From the NCBI RefSeq assembly GCF_945859705.1, contig NC_079136.1, positions 129,305,027 through 129,369,026 on the forward strand: 64,000 nucleotides of DNA, in the 5' to 3' direction. Shown piece by piece: positions 1-14,900 of this stretch. Below the pieces are notes generated by a model. That model saw only the letters and a program-made list of their open reading frames with translations. It was not told the origin of the DNA and searched no databases. Origin of the DNA: Episyrphus balteatus. Lineage: Eukaryota > Arthropoda > Insecta > Diptera > Syrphidae. Every line of letters begins with the position of its first letter. Position 1 is the stretch's first letter. The translations under genes and the position numbers were made by a program.

Positions 1-1998
1 GGCGGTATGCCTACGACACAAATTGGAAATCTAAATATTTGAAAATGAAAATTCTAAACTTTTCAAAGGGCGGGCACATGGTGAGATTATAATGAGTTTT
101 ATATACAAGTTCATGGCCATAATGACAATATTCTAATTTGTGGAATGTAATTTCATTTTCAGAGGCGTTTGTGATTTTAAGTAAAAACAAGGTTTGTGCA
201 AGAGCTTTTGCATTTTTGATGTATTTTAAAATAGAATAACGTGCATGCGAATATTGCAAAGGTGCAAGCTGAGTTCATATTCAAATTTTTGTTTTTTTTT
301 TGTTTTGAAGGAAAACTATTTTGTATTATTCAATTTTCTTTGTAGTTGAACTAATAATTTACTTCAAAGCTTTTATGAAAATCGTGTAGACATTTATTTC
401 ACACCAACTCACAGATTGCTAGGTCGATATTTGGTAATAAAAAAACTTGTGGATTGTATTCAATTTTTTTTTTCTATTCTTGTAACTTTTAACGTTTCAA
501 AAACGATGTACATACATATAACAACAATCATTTCTCAGTTAATCAATTTTGGTTCCAAAATAGAAGTTGTAAAGAAGCCGCACATTCCAAAAAATCGTAG
601 GAATGATTTTTAAATTTGCAACCTCTGTAGCCAAATTATTATTTGAAAAAAAAACACGGTCATAAAATGGCTAGATACTGGTTATTTTGTAACTCTAATT
701 TTTACGTTAAAATAGACTATGAAATCAACCAAAAGTTCATTGCTGGTAATTTTGTACCCTATTACTTTTCTCGGTATTTTAAAAATCTTGTGTTTAATAT
801 TAATTTTAAAAATTCCTTTTTCCAACCTGTGTTCTAAAACGGATTTATTTTCACCAATAATTAAATTTTAACCAATTCAAGTCAATAGGTTCAAAACAAG
901 TTTTTAAATAACTTATAAACTTAAAAACTAGAACAAAAATAAATATGGAACGTATTCAATTTAAATTTCATAAGTGCACTAAAGAATATCATTCAAAAGT
1001 CATTTTTGAAAAAAAGTGGAGTTACGAGGTTTTGAATGTGATGAATCATAGATGAGAAGACCCTCAGAAAATAATTCAAATTTTCCAAAAATTTTTGAAA
1101 TAAACTTTCTATCTAATTTTGAAATAATTTATTTCACCTGTCAAACTCGCTGCATCACTCTTCATCATTATCTGTCATAACGAATTTCAAACCATACTAT
1201 ATTCAAAACATTAAATCTTCATTACTTTGATCTAGTTGTATGTGGTTTTCCCCTCCCATTTACAAAAATAAAAAACTTTTTCAAATAAATTTAAATTTAT
1301 TCACTGCCTCAACCTAATTTCTCAATAAAATTCATATAATTTCCATTTGAGCCAAAAGTCAATCTGCCTTTGTCATATCAATCATTATAAAACACCAGTT
1401 CTAAGCAATAATAATAATATTTTTCATTTGATGGCATTTTTTTTTTTGATTAATTTATTTTTAATTTGTTTCGAATATAAAATCATAAATAAAAAAAAAA
1501 TTATTATAGAACAGAAAAAAAATGTGTAAAAATATAAACATAAACTAGACCACAAGAACAATAAACTCGTAGAGAGAGAAAGAGTCATTGACACACAAAA
1601 TAAAAAAAAAAAAAAATGAAAGACACTCAACTCAGTCAGATCTGACTTTTGTATGGCGAGTATATGCCAGCAAAAAAAAAAAAAAAAAATGACATGTGCT
1701 AGCAGGCGGCAACAAAAGGGGTTGTGCATCATCATATTCTTTGTGGGGGTGTATATAGACGTCATTTTTTGTATGAAAAACAATAAAAATAAAAATTGAA
1801 CTTATTCTTTTGACACTACATGAATTTTTTTCCTCACCGCATCTTTTGTGTCAGTTCGTTCACACGCATTATTCAATATAAAACCAAAATTATTCAATAT
1901 CCTTATTGAGATTTCCTCTGATAAATATAGAACAATGGGATCAGAGAATCTTTGTCTGTCATATTCATACATCAAAATGATATTTCACACCATTACAG

Positions 1999-2020
1999 GT
2001 GCCGGAACATTGTGTGGGAC
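1999..2020 (+). CDS. Candidate 22-nt micro-exon of the kinase gene
   Basis: A 22-nt segment is bounded by a good acceptor (CACCATTACAG) and a near-consensus donor (GTAAGT). The next recognised exon at 11544 begins on a codon boundary. If this exon is spliced to it, its last 21 nt read CRNIVWD and run straight into VQIDNDK without a stop; the first G would complete a codon from an earlier exon. Micro-exons this short are uncommon and chance splice pairs occur, so this is a hypothesis resting on splice signals and phase only. Confidence 0.3.
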
Positions 2021-4066
2021 GTAAGTGGATCTTGAGTTTTTTTCTGAGAATCTTTTTTTTTTTATTTAAAAAATGTATCACTAATTGACAGTGAGTTGTG
2101 AGGATGTTCGGAATGAATGGGATTCTTGTTTACCTGAACAAAAGAAATTCAATGGAATTTACCGTTAGAGTGCGCTTTTAAAATGTACCAAAACTCTTAC
2201 AATCCACAAACAGCGAGGGTTGAAAGAACTTTGTTAAGTTTATTTTTGTTGAGCTATCGTCTTTGATGTTTTTTTTTTTCTTCTTATTATTATTACATCT
2301 CTTCTGTCATGAATAAATGAGTAAAAAAAAACAAACAAAGAAAAAAGAGAATATGAAAACTTCAGCCATATCAGGAAGTCAAAAAGGGCGAAGTTAAGTT
2401 CATTTGAATTTATGACCTCCAGCAACAATTTGTTCATTTTTTTTTTTATTTGACTTCTTTATATTTTTTTTTCTTGTCTGTTGGTATGCAGAGATGGATA
2501 TAATATTTGTTCACTTGTTGAATGCAAATTGTTAACATGACTCGGCAGCGGGTTAACTTTCTTTTGCTTCATGTTTTTTTTTTTTTTCTAAAATATTCTA
2601 TAGGGAACCAAACTTTTCACACTCATCTTCTTGGCTTTTTTTTTAGGGTTGAGAAATATGTAATTTATGTAAGTGCGTATATTTTAAGGTCGAAGAGTAA
2701 ATACTATTATCCCGAGAGGGCTTTATGATGGCAATGTTATATAATATTAACGCACTTAAGGTCGAAAGATTTTCTTTGAAGTCATTTGAATAATTTTCTC
2801 ATATATAAGCAAAACATATTACAAACAAAAATGTAACGACTACAGATGGATTTTTGGATGATATTTACTTGAGATGTTTTTTATTTTTTATTATTAGGTA
2901 AAGTTTCTTTGGGGTGTTTGGAATATTTCAATCTTATTTCTTCGATTCAATCAATAAAGTTTTTTATCTAACGTGCGAAGATATTGAAAATGTATGAATT
3001 GTTGAACGTATTTATATTTCGCCAGAAAATGTTAAAAACAAAGAATTTTTAGCTGTACATTTCATTTTTAGTCTTACAAAGGAAAAAAAAAAAGTCATTC
3101 TGAATGCATTGAATGCTTGTGGAACGTAATTTTATTTTATAGAACTTGTTCGACATAAAAATGGGATCCACAAGTGATAAATAGATGTGATTGAAAAATT
3201 TTACTGATAAAATATGTACGTTGCATATTACCAAAGCTCAAATATTGAAACAAAAACGAGCATATCGCCGATTTTTAGTGATTTGATGTAATTGAATCAA
3301 TGTGGAATGTATTAATCTGTCGTTTTTTTTTTTTGTGAACAGACTGTTTAGATCTTAAACTGAACATCATAATTCACTAATTATCAAAAAAAAAAAAAAT
3401 GTTCCACATACGCCCCAGTGACCATATAAAAACATTCTTGACATTGAACCTAATCTACCTTATTAAAGAAATTTCATATATGCCGCATATATGTACACTC
3501 ATAATTATAATCCACCTTGTTCTTCATGTACGTCCACACCACGACTTCAAAGACCTCCCATAAAATCAATACTCAAATTAACGGTAAATTACCTTAACTC
3601 AATTTTCAACAAGCTGCCAATTTAGAGGCAGCAAACAATTTTCAATTTCAAAGCCCATAACTACACCACACTGCAGTAAACTTTATTTAAACGTCATCGT
3701 TGTTGTCGGTATAGAGTCTCAGAGCGCTGCTGACGGTAGTGTACGGTCGAGGCCCAAACTGCAAAAAGGTCAAAACTTTCGCTTATCAATCGCCGGCATC
3801 TCTACAGTAAGCCACACAGAAAGCAAAATAAAAATAAAAACACAAACCCAAGCAACCGGCCTAGCTGCCATGAGCTGAATACAATATCTAACCAACTATA
3901 ACCAACCCGACTATACTGGCTAATGTCGTGCCATATGAAATCAACAAAATAAAAGGAAATGCCATGCGACCGACAGACGGGTGCACTCACGCTGATTTTT
4001 GCCACACTCTCAACTCTCAAACCCGGGCGCCATTTAAGGCAGGCTAAAAAGTTGTTCATTTTTTTT

Positions 4067-4093
4067 TGTTGTTGTTGTTGTTGTTGTTGTTGT
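4067..4093. repeat. (TTG)n microsatellite
   Basis: About nine tandem TTG units directly after a T-run. On the minus strand it would read as polyglutamine, but no supporting coding context is seen there. Confidence 0.9.
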
Positions 4094-5841
4094 ATTTTTG
4101 AATAATTTCTGCTCAATTTAAAGAAACCCCTTTTTTTTCAGTCTCTCCTCTATCTAACTCACGTAACTCTATTCAATAACAATGCGACAGAGTTACGTAT
4201 AGCATGTTATTCGGTTAAACACGGATATGCCAATTTATCGTCGAAATTGCTGTCGATTATTCGTATAGTAACTTGGTTTATGCAGCCGCGAACAACCCAA
4301 AAATGCTACCATTTTTTTCTGTCAGGGTTAACCTCAACCCCTAATTGACGCTTATCTGTCAAAGTATATCAACAACATTGTAATTATCAAATTGCTTGCA
4401 ATATCATTTTTTTCGTCATTGTTCGACAATTCAATTGTTGATGGTAGAAGGAGGATTGAATGAAATTATATTTTCAAAATGCAGTTGCTGTCTGTTTGTT
4501 TCAGACAAAAACGAGGAGGAGTTTGTGGAGAGTAAAAGTTTTGCTGCATTTTAGGGGCAGCACACAGACGACCATGACAACTATAACAAAAATGTCAAAA
4601 TTCACCTAAAAAGTCATCGTGTTAAAACAAAGGTATGCCACATTGATGGTAAAGTTTTTTGTATCTGTTTTTGACGTTTTGTGGAAATACCATCCACAAA
4701 ATAAAAAAAAGGGTGGACATGGGTAGAATTGAGTAAGTTGATTGATGGATTCACTCTAAACTCAAATCACGTAGAATCCAAGGATGAAATGGTAGCGGTT
4801 TGACAGATGACACTTTAATCGTCGAGTGACAATCTGCAAATTGGCAAATTCAATTTGTATTATAAGCGCGTCGTTTAACTTTTTGTTGTTATTTTTTTTT
4901 TTCATCACCGTTTCTTGTCTGGGTTGATCTGCATCTTTGTATCTTTCTGTCTGATGATGGTAGTGGCGGTGGGTAAATTATTTTTAGAATTTTTTGTGTG
5001 CCACGATTCGCAGTGTGACATAAGTTTTTTTTCAGTTTTTTTTTTTTCTTTTTTTTATGTGAGTTTGTTTTATCTTGTCTTCAATAGAATGAGGTGAATA
5101 TTTTGGCAATCAAGTTGCATAGAGAAATAAAAAATTTCGATACATGCCAAACGAATGTAAGAAAAAAAAAAGAAACTTAGGAAGCTGTGTTCTAGTTACA
5201 CAGTTCGCCAGGTTTTTTTTTTTGATGATGTGAATGCATTCATTCGAGGTCAAAGGAGGGTGATTTTTTGTCTTGTACTTTCTTGTTGGATATGAAAAAG
5301 TATATTTTATTTTATTTTTTCACGTCAGGTGAATGTGCAAACGTGACAATTGTCACTCTTTGTAGCTTAGAAAATCTAAAAAAAAAAAAAAAACATGACA
5401 TATTTTTTGTTTGATGTTTTTTTTCGATTTGTTTTTTGCTTAGAATCGAAAGTTTGTTTTGTTTGGAATTGTCAGAGTTTGTTTGGAATTGTTTCCTGTT
5501 GACTTCATTAACATCGTCATGGAAAATAAGCTTACCCATGCAGTTGGAATATTTTAAAGGGGTTCTACGCAAAGCAAAACAAAATATCTCAAAAATTAAG
5601 GTGAATTGGATAAAGCAAACGAAAAACCTTTCACATTTTGTTCGATTGTTATTTCATGACCCATTTGAGATCCTCTGAAAAATAATTTTTCAAAGCATAA
5701 AAATGTTTATGACATTTAACAAAAAATACTTTCACTCATACCTATTTTATTTTTACTTGCGATATAGGTACTATATATCAAGTTATGCATTCGTACAAAA
5801 AAAAAAAGTTGAGATAACATTTTTCCATGACATTACGATGG

Positions 5842-6560
5842 TAGACAATGCCAAAAAAGTGGGTCCCGGAAGTCCGTCTGTCTGTCTGTCTGTCTGTCTG
5901 TCAGTCTGTCAGTCTGTCTGTCTGTCTGTCTGTATAAGGAGCTACAGCCTAAACGGATGGACCGATTAATGTCAAACTTGGTATGTAGCGTTATTTGGCG
6001 ACTCTCCAGAGGGGTTTTTGGAATTAATTTTTTTGGACCAAAAATAACGGTACTTGTCATATACCGATTTTAGTAAAATTGAAATATCTCAAAAACGGCT
6101 CCAACGATTTTGTTTAAAAAATTCAAATATTAGTTTTAAGCTGAGGTCTATATTTCAATAAAAAATTTTTTTTTCGAAAATCGTTATTAACGGTACCTGC
6201 CATAGAACCGTTTTTTTCAAATTCGAATATCTCCGAAACTTCTTATTCAATTTCAACGAAACTTTTTGTGAAGAAGCATTTATATAATTTAAATATAAAC
6301 CAAAAATTAAATTTAGAAAAAAAAAATTATTGGATTTTTAAAAAAATTTTGAAATTTTTTTTTTGAAAAATCAAATTTTCGAAAACGGGACATTGAATTT
6401 TTTTGAAATTTTGTTTTTAGATGTTGATTAGTGATGTCTACAAAATGGCATTACAATTTTATTTTAAAACTTTTTTTCCAAAAAATTATTTATAAAAAAT
6501 TGTTTTTTTAAAAAACGGCTCTAACGATTTTGAAAATTTTTTTTCTAAAAATGCACGTTA
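5842..6560 (+). repeat. Dispersed repeat with (TCTG)n tract
   Basis: The segment starts with a (TCTG)n microsatellite at about 5875-5933, followed by GGAGCTACAGCCTAAACGGA and then AT-rich text with repeated phrases such as ATATCTCAAAAACGGCTC and AACGGTACTTGTCAT. A related piece lies in the opposite orientation at about 60830-61150 (CCCGTTTAGGCTGTGGATAT followed by GGACGCACAGACACACGGACGG). Two inverted copies in one window support a dispersed element. No terminal repeats or coding domain are seen, so the class is unknown and the ends are approximate. Confidence 0.6.
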
Positions 6561-9500
6561 ATATATCAATCAAAACTGCATACTTGTTTTGGAGGGCAAT
6601 TTAATTTCTGATTTTATTTTATTTTTTTTTTTAAACGAATTTTATTTTTTTTTTCCAAATTTCTATATAAAAAGTCTTAAAAATGTAAGCAACTTTAACT
6701 CCAAGAGCAAGTTCGTGCGACCCAGTCGTGCATTTTATTTTTTTCTGTCCTTCGAAACCCATAAAAAATGAATCGAAACCAAAAATACACCGAACATAAA
6801 ATACACTCACTCCCAGTAACTTGCAAAAAAATATTCCTCCATAAATTCGACCTTTTTTACGATGACTTTTGTTTTCTTTTTTTATTATTGTTTTTTTTTT
6901 TTTTACAAAAGTATTTTACAATATTTACTCTAAATTTTTGAAGCCTTTTTATAGATGGAGAAACACTTAATCCAGGAAGACTGTTTTTTATGCAACTCAA
7001 TTCAAAACCAATCTACCTCTTTGCTCAGCTTTGACAAACATAAAGTCCTTCGACATAGTTTAATGTAAGACAATTGTCCTAGAACCAACCACAGGCTTTT
7101 TACCTCCAATCGCACACAACAAAAAAGTAATGGCCTCAAAACTTGTGTAAAATAGTGTTTCAGTTTAATTTTTGTATTTTTTTTGTTTTGTTTTGCAACT
7201 CTTGAGAACTTCAGGACGACAACTTGACACAGAACTTTGTTGATGTTTCCTTCGTCCATCCAAAGCTCTAGAGAGTCGCTCAATAGGCCTCCAGTGAAAA
7301 CACAAAAGAAAAAAACAGAAATAAAATCATTCGCATAAAAGCGAAAATGTTTTCAAAAAAAAAAAAAAAAAAAAAAACAAAAAAAGAAAGTAAAACATAC
7401 AGAGAAAAGAGTCACTCTTGCATTTGAGAGGAACAGAGAAATTTTATGGTGGAACACAGAGAGAACAAAAAAACGTCCTGGTTTTATAATTTAATCGGCT
7501 TTTAACCCAAAAAAGAACGAAGCATGAAAAACAGAAGAAATAAAAGAAAATAAACATGAACAAAATTTAAAAAAAAAAACACGGGCATAAAATTGACACT
7601 GCACAGTAGTTACACTTTGGTGTTTTATTTTTTTTTATAGATATTTTTGTAATAAGGATGTGCATGTGGAAATTTATTAAATAAGAGCAGGACAATAGAG
7701 TGAAGCAATAGGTTGGATCGAGAATAAAATTATAAGCATCCAACATTCTTCCTAAAAAAATATATAAAAAAGTGAATACATTCCACAACTATTTTCGACC
7801 GCCAATCTAGTAAAAATGTTCGGAATTTCATAATAATAATTTTTCAAATATAATCCAAAAATATTTGGTTTAATAATGTTCTCCACTTTTCTAAATCAAT
7901 ACGTTCCACAATTATTTTATCATGGCAAAGCTAGTACAAATTTGGTACAATCCACACTCATCTTATTGGAAAAAATTTTAAAAACAATCAAAACTTCATG
8001 GTAAATGGAATTTGAATACGTTCCAAAACGTAAAAGAATGTCAATTTCTGTGGAAAGTAAAACTAATTCATGGAAAAATGAATTATTAAACACATTCAAA
8101 GTTTTACTAAACGGAAAAAGTTCATTATTTCTTCTGAATAGAAGTAAAATTTATCTTTAAAATATTGTGGAGTGTATTATATACATCGATTAGACCTCCA
8201 AAGAAGAAAATATTTGTTTACAAAATGAAAATTTTAATTTTTGTTTAAGCCTAGTAGTCACCTGCCGTGAGTGGTTGGGTGAATGGGTTCCACAAAACTT
8301 AACGGACCATTAAATCAGAATATGAGCCTGAAAGTCAAACAGAAAATGAATTAAGTAATATTTTTATTATAAATTCCACTGAAATAAAAAAAAAAAAAAA
8401 AAAAAACAAATTAAAACAACCGAGAATAGAAGTAAAAATCATCATCAATACAAAATGTTGTTTTTTATGTTTGAATTTTACAGAAACATTTTTTTGACAA
8501 CCTTCATCAAATCTACTCTTGAAAAGATTTGTTTTCGATTTTTAGGTTAACTTAAAAATTTAATTGAATTCAATTCGTGGGATGTATTCTTTCGTTGTCA
8601 ATGTCAATAGCACCGTCACGTCATCGTCGTGTGTATCTTTTTTTGGTACATTTCTAGGAATTATAATCCTGTTAAACCCGCAAACCGCACGTTTGAATGA
8701 CAAGCACATAGATTCACAGATTGAAAAATATCATTTAACAAGAAAAATAAATAAAAAAAATCCAAAAGATACCCGATTTATACAATGTTTGGGACTTAAA
8801 GCTTAAAACCAAAAACAAGAAATTCAATTTATTAAGATTAAGCAGTTTCCTTACTTGTGAAATGGAAAATATATTTGTTTAACAATTTCTTGTATAAGCC
8901 ACAACCTTACCTTAACATCGTTAAACAAGGTGGCAATGTTTATCCAAGGACTTATCTCTCGTACTACAGATAGTTTTTTCGAGTTTTTTTTTAAACAAAT
9001 TTAACTCATTATTTCCAACTCATAAAAATCCACTTAAGAGATGATAGATAGATAAGATAGTTTTTCGAAGTGAGTCTACCTCAAACATCTTCCTTGATCC
9101 ACTTAGCGTATGTTTAGTCGCCAAGCAGGAGCACAGCGCAACTATTATTCTAAGAAAAGCAGTTTTTTTTTTATCAAAACCAGATTAAACAAAGTTCATA
9201 GTGAAACTTTTTACTATCTTTCGCAGTTCCTAATTTAGATTGAAGGAATATTTGTTTTCATGGAAAATCCCATCAAATCATAACCTGATATCACAAGTTA
9301 CTTCCACCTACTTAAATTTAACATCTCTCTTTATTTGAGATAATTATTTCGTCTCAAAAACAACATCAACTCATCTTGTAGTATCAATGACCTTGACAAT
9401 ATTCACTTATCTAGCTTTCTCTCACATTTCTTCTTATAAAACTCTCAAATAACTCGTCCACACCATCAATATAAATTTCTTGGTATCACATTCCACATCC

Positions 9501-11543
9501 ACAATGTCAAGAGCAATTGGCGCGAAAATGAAATATTTCAAACTGAAAAGTAATTTGTCAAAATTGTTTCACTCAATAACATGGTTTGTCTGCTATCCAC
9601 ACCGCCCCAAACTGAAAGACACACACACATAAACACAGATAGACACACTTTGAAACAAAATAAATTAGCGCACATAAAGCGTAATACTTCAACACGCTTA
9701 TTCCGGTAGTCTTCCGGAGTTTTGTATCTATCAACTACAATCTTCAAAGCAGCAGTCAGAGTGCGAGGAATCAAAACAAAACGATTTTGTTTTTCTTTCC
9801 CGCCATTTGTGACTGTTCACTTTGTTCCTACTTCGTGTTTACTCAAATCGATGGCAATTAATTGTCCATAATAATAAAAAAAAAAACTCTCATCCAAAAT
9901 GGAAACAATATTCAACCATAGCTTGACCCCAACCAACTTAACTAGCAAAACGAAGGTAGCGTGTCGACTTATTTATTATAACTCTGACGGAAATTCACAG
10001 CCCATCAACCCTGACCGACATCAGAAATGCCGATTAGCACAAAAGAAAGAAAGAAAAAAAAAACCAAACCCCTAAAGGTTTGGCTGACGATGATGATGAT
10101 GGTGTTGTGTCGTTTAGTTGGTCAGAAACGCCTATATGTGGACTCAATTCAACTAAATTAGACTCTCTCTCAGTTACAGTTAAGTGGAGGGTATACTTCC
10201 GTTGACTGAATAAGAACAATACCGGCTAGAATGGATTTTTTTGTACCTAAGCGAGGGAGGAACAATGTCCGTAATATTTTTTGGACAAAAATGTCAACGA
10301 CCTCAATAGACACTGTTGCGGTTTTTGATGTTTGTTTGTTTTTTGTTTTTTTTTTTGTAACTCACACCAGGTGGGTGAAGAGATAATAAATTAATTGACC
10401 ACAGGGTGAACCAAAAATATGAAATGACAGAATAAAAATTCTAAATATTCTTTTGTTACTGAGACTCTTTTTTGTTTTACGTTCCACTTTAATTTTACGT
10501 TCCACAGGTTCTATTTTGTTCAGAAAATTCTTAATTGGAAAATTATTTTACTGTTGTGTATGAAATCAGCGAGTGGATCATTGAATTGATGAACACAAAA
10601 TCAAATTTGGAACGTAACTAATTTTTCGAAAAATTATTTTGAATTCTCCTGCAGAAAACAAAATCTGTAAAAAATTTGCAATGATAAGGGAGTTTTAGTA
10701 TTTCACAGTTTAGGTATGTTCCACATTTCATTTGTTACGTTTCTGCTTCTATTTCGAAAAGAAAACGAATTTATTGTCACTCGAATTGTTGTAAATCAAA
10801 GTCTAGTTTGTGGAACGTATTGTTTTTGAATTCCAAAAAAATTACTGGTAGGTTAAGTGAAAAACTATAAAATGTGGATCGTATTTTTTTTTTTTAATTC
10901 ACAAAAATCAAAAATTTGTTTTAATTTCATGTCGGAATCACCCTATACTAATTAACCTCTTTAGAAGAAAAAAAATCATAAGCGTGTCGCAACATTCCAT
11001 AAACATAAAGTCGTGCGAAATTATCATCATTATCATGACAATGCGCCGTGCATGAAAGAAAAAAAAAAATCACAATGCATTCTATTACCTAGTTTCTCAA
11101 TCGATTAACCTTTTCAGTTAGTGAAAAAGTGTTTTGGCTTTTAAGTTCAACAGCACTCCTATAGACTTATTTTTTTTTTCTTCTGTTTGGGTAGGTAGCT
11201 CATCTTCTTTTTGCAGAGATATCGACATTTTATTCGTGATGGCAAAATGGTGATGATAGTTCATGGAGATTTTTTAATGTCTCATTCCATTTGAAGGCCA
11301 AAATGAAGTCAAATTATTTAAATGACTTGTTAAAGCTAATATTTTTGAATAGGATCCACACTGTTAAATTTAGTAAAGGTACTACTTTCAAGATCGAAAT
11401 TTGCTGAGTGATTTTTTTATTTTTCCACTTGTTAGATCGTAAAAGCTCTTTTTTTCATAAAACTTTGAATTTTCATTCCACCTAAAAATATACTTCAAAA
11501 ATAAATTATAAACATTTTTCTTTTCTGTTTCATTTGATTTCAG

Positions 11544-11907
11544 GTTCAAATTGACAACGACAAGTGTCGTCGAGAACGCGAATCAAATCGTTTGCCTGGT
11601 TCCCGCTTAGATTTGCCAAGTTTGTGCAATGCCAGCAATTCAACGCGTTCAACAGCAGCCCGTTGTATTGATTCACATAATAACACAGTTATGACTCAAC
11701 TAAGCCCGCAACCGCCAAATAGCAATAGCAATAACAATAATAATAATTTAGGATCGCCTATATCATCGACAACAACAACTGCCTCATCACATACAACATC
11801 TGGTGGATCGGGTATGATGACAGCAATGTCTGCCAAATCAAATGGATCTTCGTCGTCATCGAGTAGTGTGGATGGAAAGGGCGCTAGCAGGCCAATGACA
11901 CCATCAG
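11544..11907 (+). CDS. Dyrk2: Kinase exon A: low-complexity N-terminal segment
   Basis: It follows the acceptor TTTGATTTCAG and ends at a GTAATA donor, leaving one base in phase. It opens on a codon boundary with VQIDNDKCRRERE and runs into Ser/Thr/Asn-rich sequence including runs of six Asn and seven Ser, ending ..RPMTPS. There is no ATG near its start, so it is an internal exon. Low-complexity N-terminal segments before the NAPA region are common in insect class II DYRKs. The antisense reading frame here is an artefact of the repeats. Confidence 0.85.
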
Positions 11908-14900
11908 GTAATACAAAATTGTACATATAAGTAATTCAATAATATTTAAAGTTACTTTTCAATTTTTTAATGCAATTGATTCTAAAGTATTAAAAAAGTT
12001 ACTCATACGCCACAGTGACTCTGACACTCCAATGTATTTTTAAGTTTCTTATGTTCCAAGACTTGTAGTATGTAGTTAAGTTAGCCCACTGCTTGCAGTT
12101 AATTCTAACTAAAGATATTTTTATCGTAACAAATCTTGCCAAGAGGCGTTGAGAGTGCTAATACAAGCAAAACCCAACGCAAGCGTGCTTGGCTTTTACT
12201 TTTTTTTTGAGACAAACTTTTTATTAAATTCGACTTTTCAATTTTCTAACACTCCTTATTTTATATTAAAATTCATAAAATGCATTAAAAACACATTTTT
12301 GAATCGTCGCACAGTGGTCACGATTTTCATATTTATTTGCAAAAATCGTAACTTTTGAATGAGTTGAGATTTCTTGATTTTTTTTTTGTTATAAAAGAGA
12401 CTCTTAGAGAGCAATTTCTTGTATTATATTTTTTTTTGTCTATATGAAAAATGTATGTTTGTATGTTCAATGAATATACATATAATGGTTTATTCATCTA
12501 TTTCATCATAGATTCTGAACTACTTATTGTTATTTAACAAGTGAGGTATCGTTAGAAGCGTCTTGTTTATCCAGTAGTTATAGATAATAATACATCTCAA
12601 TAAATTGATTACAGCGCCCTCTAGAAGCAAACAAATTGTTTTAAATAAAACAAATAAACAATTTTCTGAAATAAGAAAACAAATTTAAGTTTTGAAAAGC
12701 GTTCATACACTCGTTTTCATTCTATTTTTTATTTTTCTATTTTTGGCTTTTCTGGTTTTAAAATTAATAAAAACGCAATTTTTGAACTTATTTTCAAAAT
12801 AAAGTAAGATTATTTTAACTGCATACGTACACAAAAGTTATGATTTTTTTTAAGCTAAAATTGAACGGTCATATTTATTTAAGACTTTAAAATACTGAAA
12901 CAATTGTCTCACCATCTGCAATTAAATCATTTTTAAATGAATTTAGTTAATTTTAGTCATTTTCTAGCTCCCAACTTCAAATGGACTTGTTATAATAATC
13001 TCCTTATAGTTTTACCATGTCAAAATGTCCTTCCCTAAATGATAGTTTATTATTTAATAAATTTCAATTATTCCAACAATTATTTTATGAGAATATCTTC
13101 TGTGTGGTAAAATCTGATAGTAGGATGTCAAACAATATAGTTTCATATCCTTTTAATCCATCTATTTTGACCCAGATGTCTCTGTCAGAGACACATTTCT
13201 AATTCCATTCTTTTGTGTCTTCCGATATGGCATTCAAAAAAAAAATAAAATAAAATGAAGCTTTATATTTTCTCTGTCTGATTCCATATGTTTGCCTAAA
13301 ATCCCTTCCATTTGGACATAATATGCTTTTGTGCTAAAATAGGTCCTTTTTTACGACCAGACACGAGAACACATATAAAAGCCATAAATTGTTGACTTAA
13401 TCATCATCATCAGCAGCAGCAGCAGTAGCATCAGCTTCAAATGACTTAATCTTCTTTCTCTCTATTACCCACCTACCTTTCCCATACATTGTCTGAAAAA
13501 CATCTCAAAGGACGCACGAGATACAAAATATCCCTCCCTCTCTCAATGCTTCTGATGAAAACACACAGACAGCATGACACAGATTATCTTTGACTCTCTG
13601 TGTGTCGTCACTTTGACGATTTTTATAGAAATACACGTTCATCAAGGATATCAAGAGGAAAAAAAATCCGATATCCACCAACTCACTCACTTTTGAGACT
13701 TTTTCATTTCCAGGCTCCGTCATTGCTGTCGCCATATTTATTTAGGCTACTTGTCAATTCACAACTTATATACACGCTCCATCTCGGCTTTTCGCAATGT
13801 TTGTCTATTATATTTCCATTGTTTAGACTTTCATTGCGCAGAATTTCAAATTAGCTTTCTGACTCTTTAGCACGTATAATGACGAGATGCGGATTAGCGG
13901 GGGATTTAAAAATATCCCCAGAAAAAAGGGGGGAATTAAATTCAACAATTATAATATTTTTATTTGCCTGACGTAATCAGAGAACAATTGAAAGATGAGA
14001 ATGACATATGACAACCCTGCGAGATGGTAACCCCATTGAGACAGAGAAATGTCAAAGAGTGAACCCATTAAGTCGCGATGCAACCAGTAGACAACGCCGA
14101 CGACAGATGATCAGGATTAACGTCGTCGCGCCATATCGTGGGGACTTATTTTACTAATTAGGATAATTATTTGCCAGGATGTCTCTGAATGAAAAATATA
14201 AAATTTTTTAAAATTCCCCCCGAGTGATATGGATGAGGGATGAGGGGTGGATATCCTTGACCTTTCACACGTCCATGATTGTTAATTTTATTAATTGACG
14301 ATGACTGTAGTCTGTTTTGCTTGTAAAAAGGAGAGAGAAAACTCATCAGTAAATATATAGATTTTTGTCTTTTGTTTGTTTTAATTCTGCAATGTTCATA
14401 ATACTACTTATATCCTTGAGAGATTATATCCTTTGGGTGTTTGGCTTTGGCCATCACACTTCATCAACATCACACTTCTGAATTTTTGTTGACATAATTC
14501 TTGCATTCTTTTTTATTTTTATAACATATTTTTTCTTTTGCCTCTTCTTTTTGTGAATGTCCTTATACGATGTGCAATGATGATTATAATCCTTGGAATG
14601 TGTCAAGGTTATATTTACTCTTACATAGACACTCATATGGATTTTTTTTTGTTCTTCATTTTTTTCTAGAACTGATTAAAAAGTACAATAGCTACTTGAC
14701 AGAAATGGAATTCGATGAGTTGAAAATTTACAAGGAGATTTATTATTTTGGCCAATCGGCTAATAAAGTTGCCTATGTGAAACCATCAACGAATCCAAAT
14801 TCTGGTTATGATGATGAAAATGGAAATTATAAAATCGTAAGTGTGAATTTTTTTTTTATTATTTTCTTCTTTTTAACTATTTTTTAATTTGTTTAAAAAA

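Larger units (their letters stand above)
1..11543. other. Upstream non-coding region (probably 5' introns of the kinase gene)
   Basis: No convincing long coding exon is seen before 11544. The stretch is AT-rich with many poly-A/T runs, several copies of an ACGTTCCACA motif (for example 945, 3118, 7899, 10807), a (TTG)n run at 4067-4093, and a (TCTG)n-bearing repeat at 5842-6560. Islands of higher sequence complexity near 3660-4060 and 9690-10150 could be regulatory, but nothing specific is recognised. Since the first recognised kinase exon starts with a splice acceptor and in mid-protein, much of this is inferred to be 5' intron. The only exon candidate seen is 1999-2020. Confidence 0.5.

Noticed and set aside
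1424..1783. 119-residue minus-strand Phe/Leu-rich frame
   Set aside because: Arises from long A-runs read as poly-Phe; no conserved features.
5703..6060. Open frames reading SVCLSVCLSVC or RQTDRQTDRQTD
   Set aside because: They are translations of the (TCTG)n microsatellite in a dispersed repeat, not a gene.
11696..11926. Minus-strand frame rich in Leu and Asp opposite kinase exon A
   Set aside because: Antisense shadow of the Asn/Ser codon runs of a well-supported plus-strand exon.
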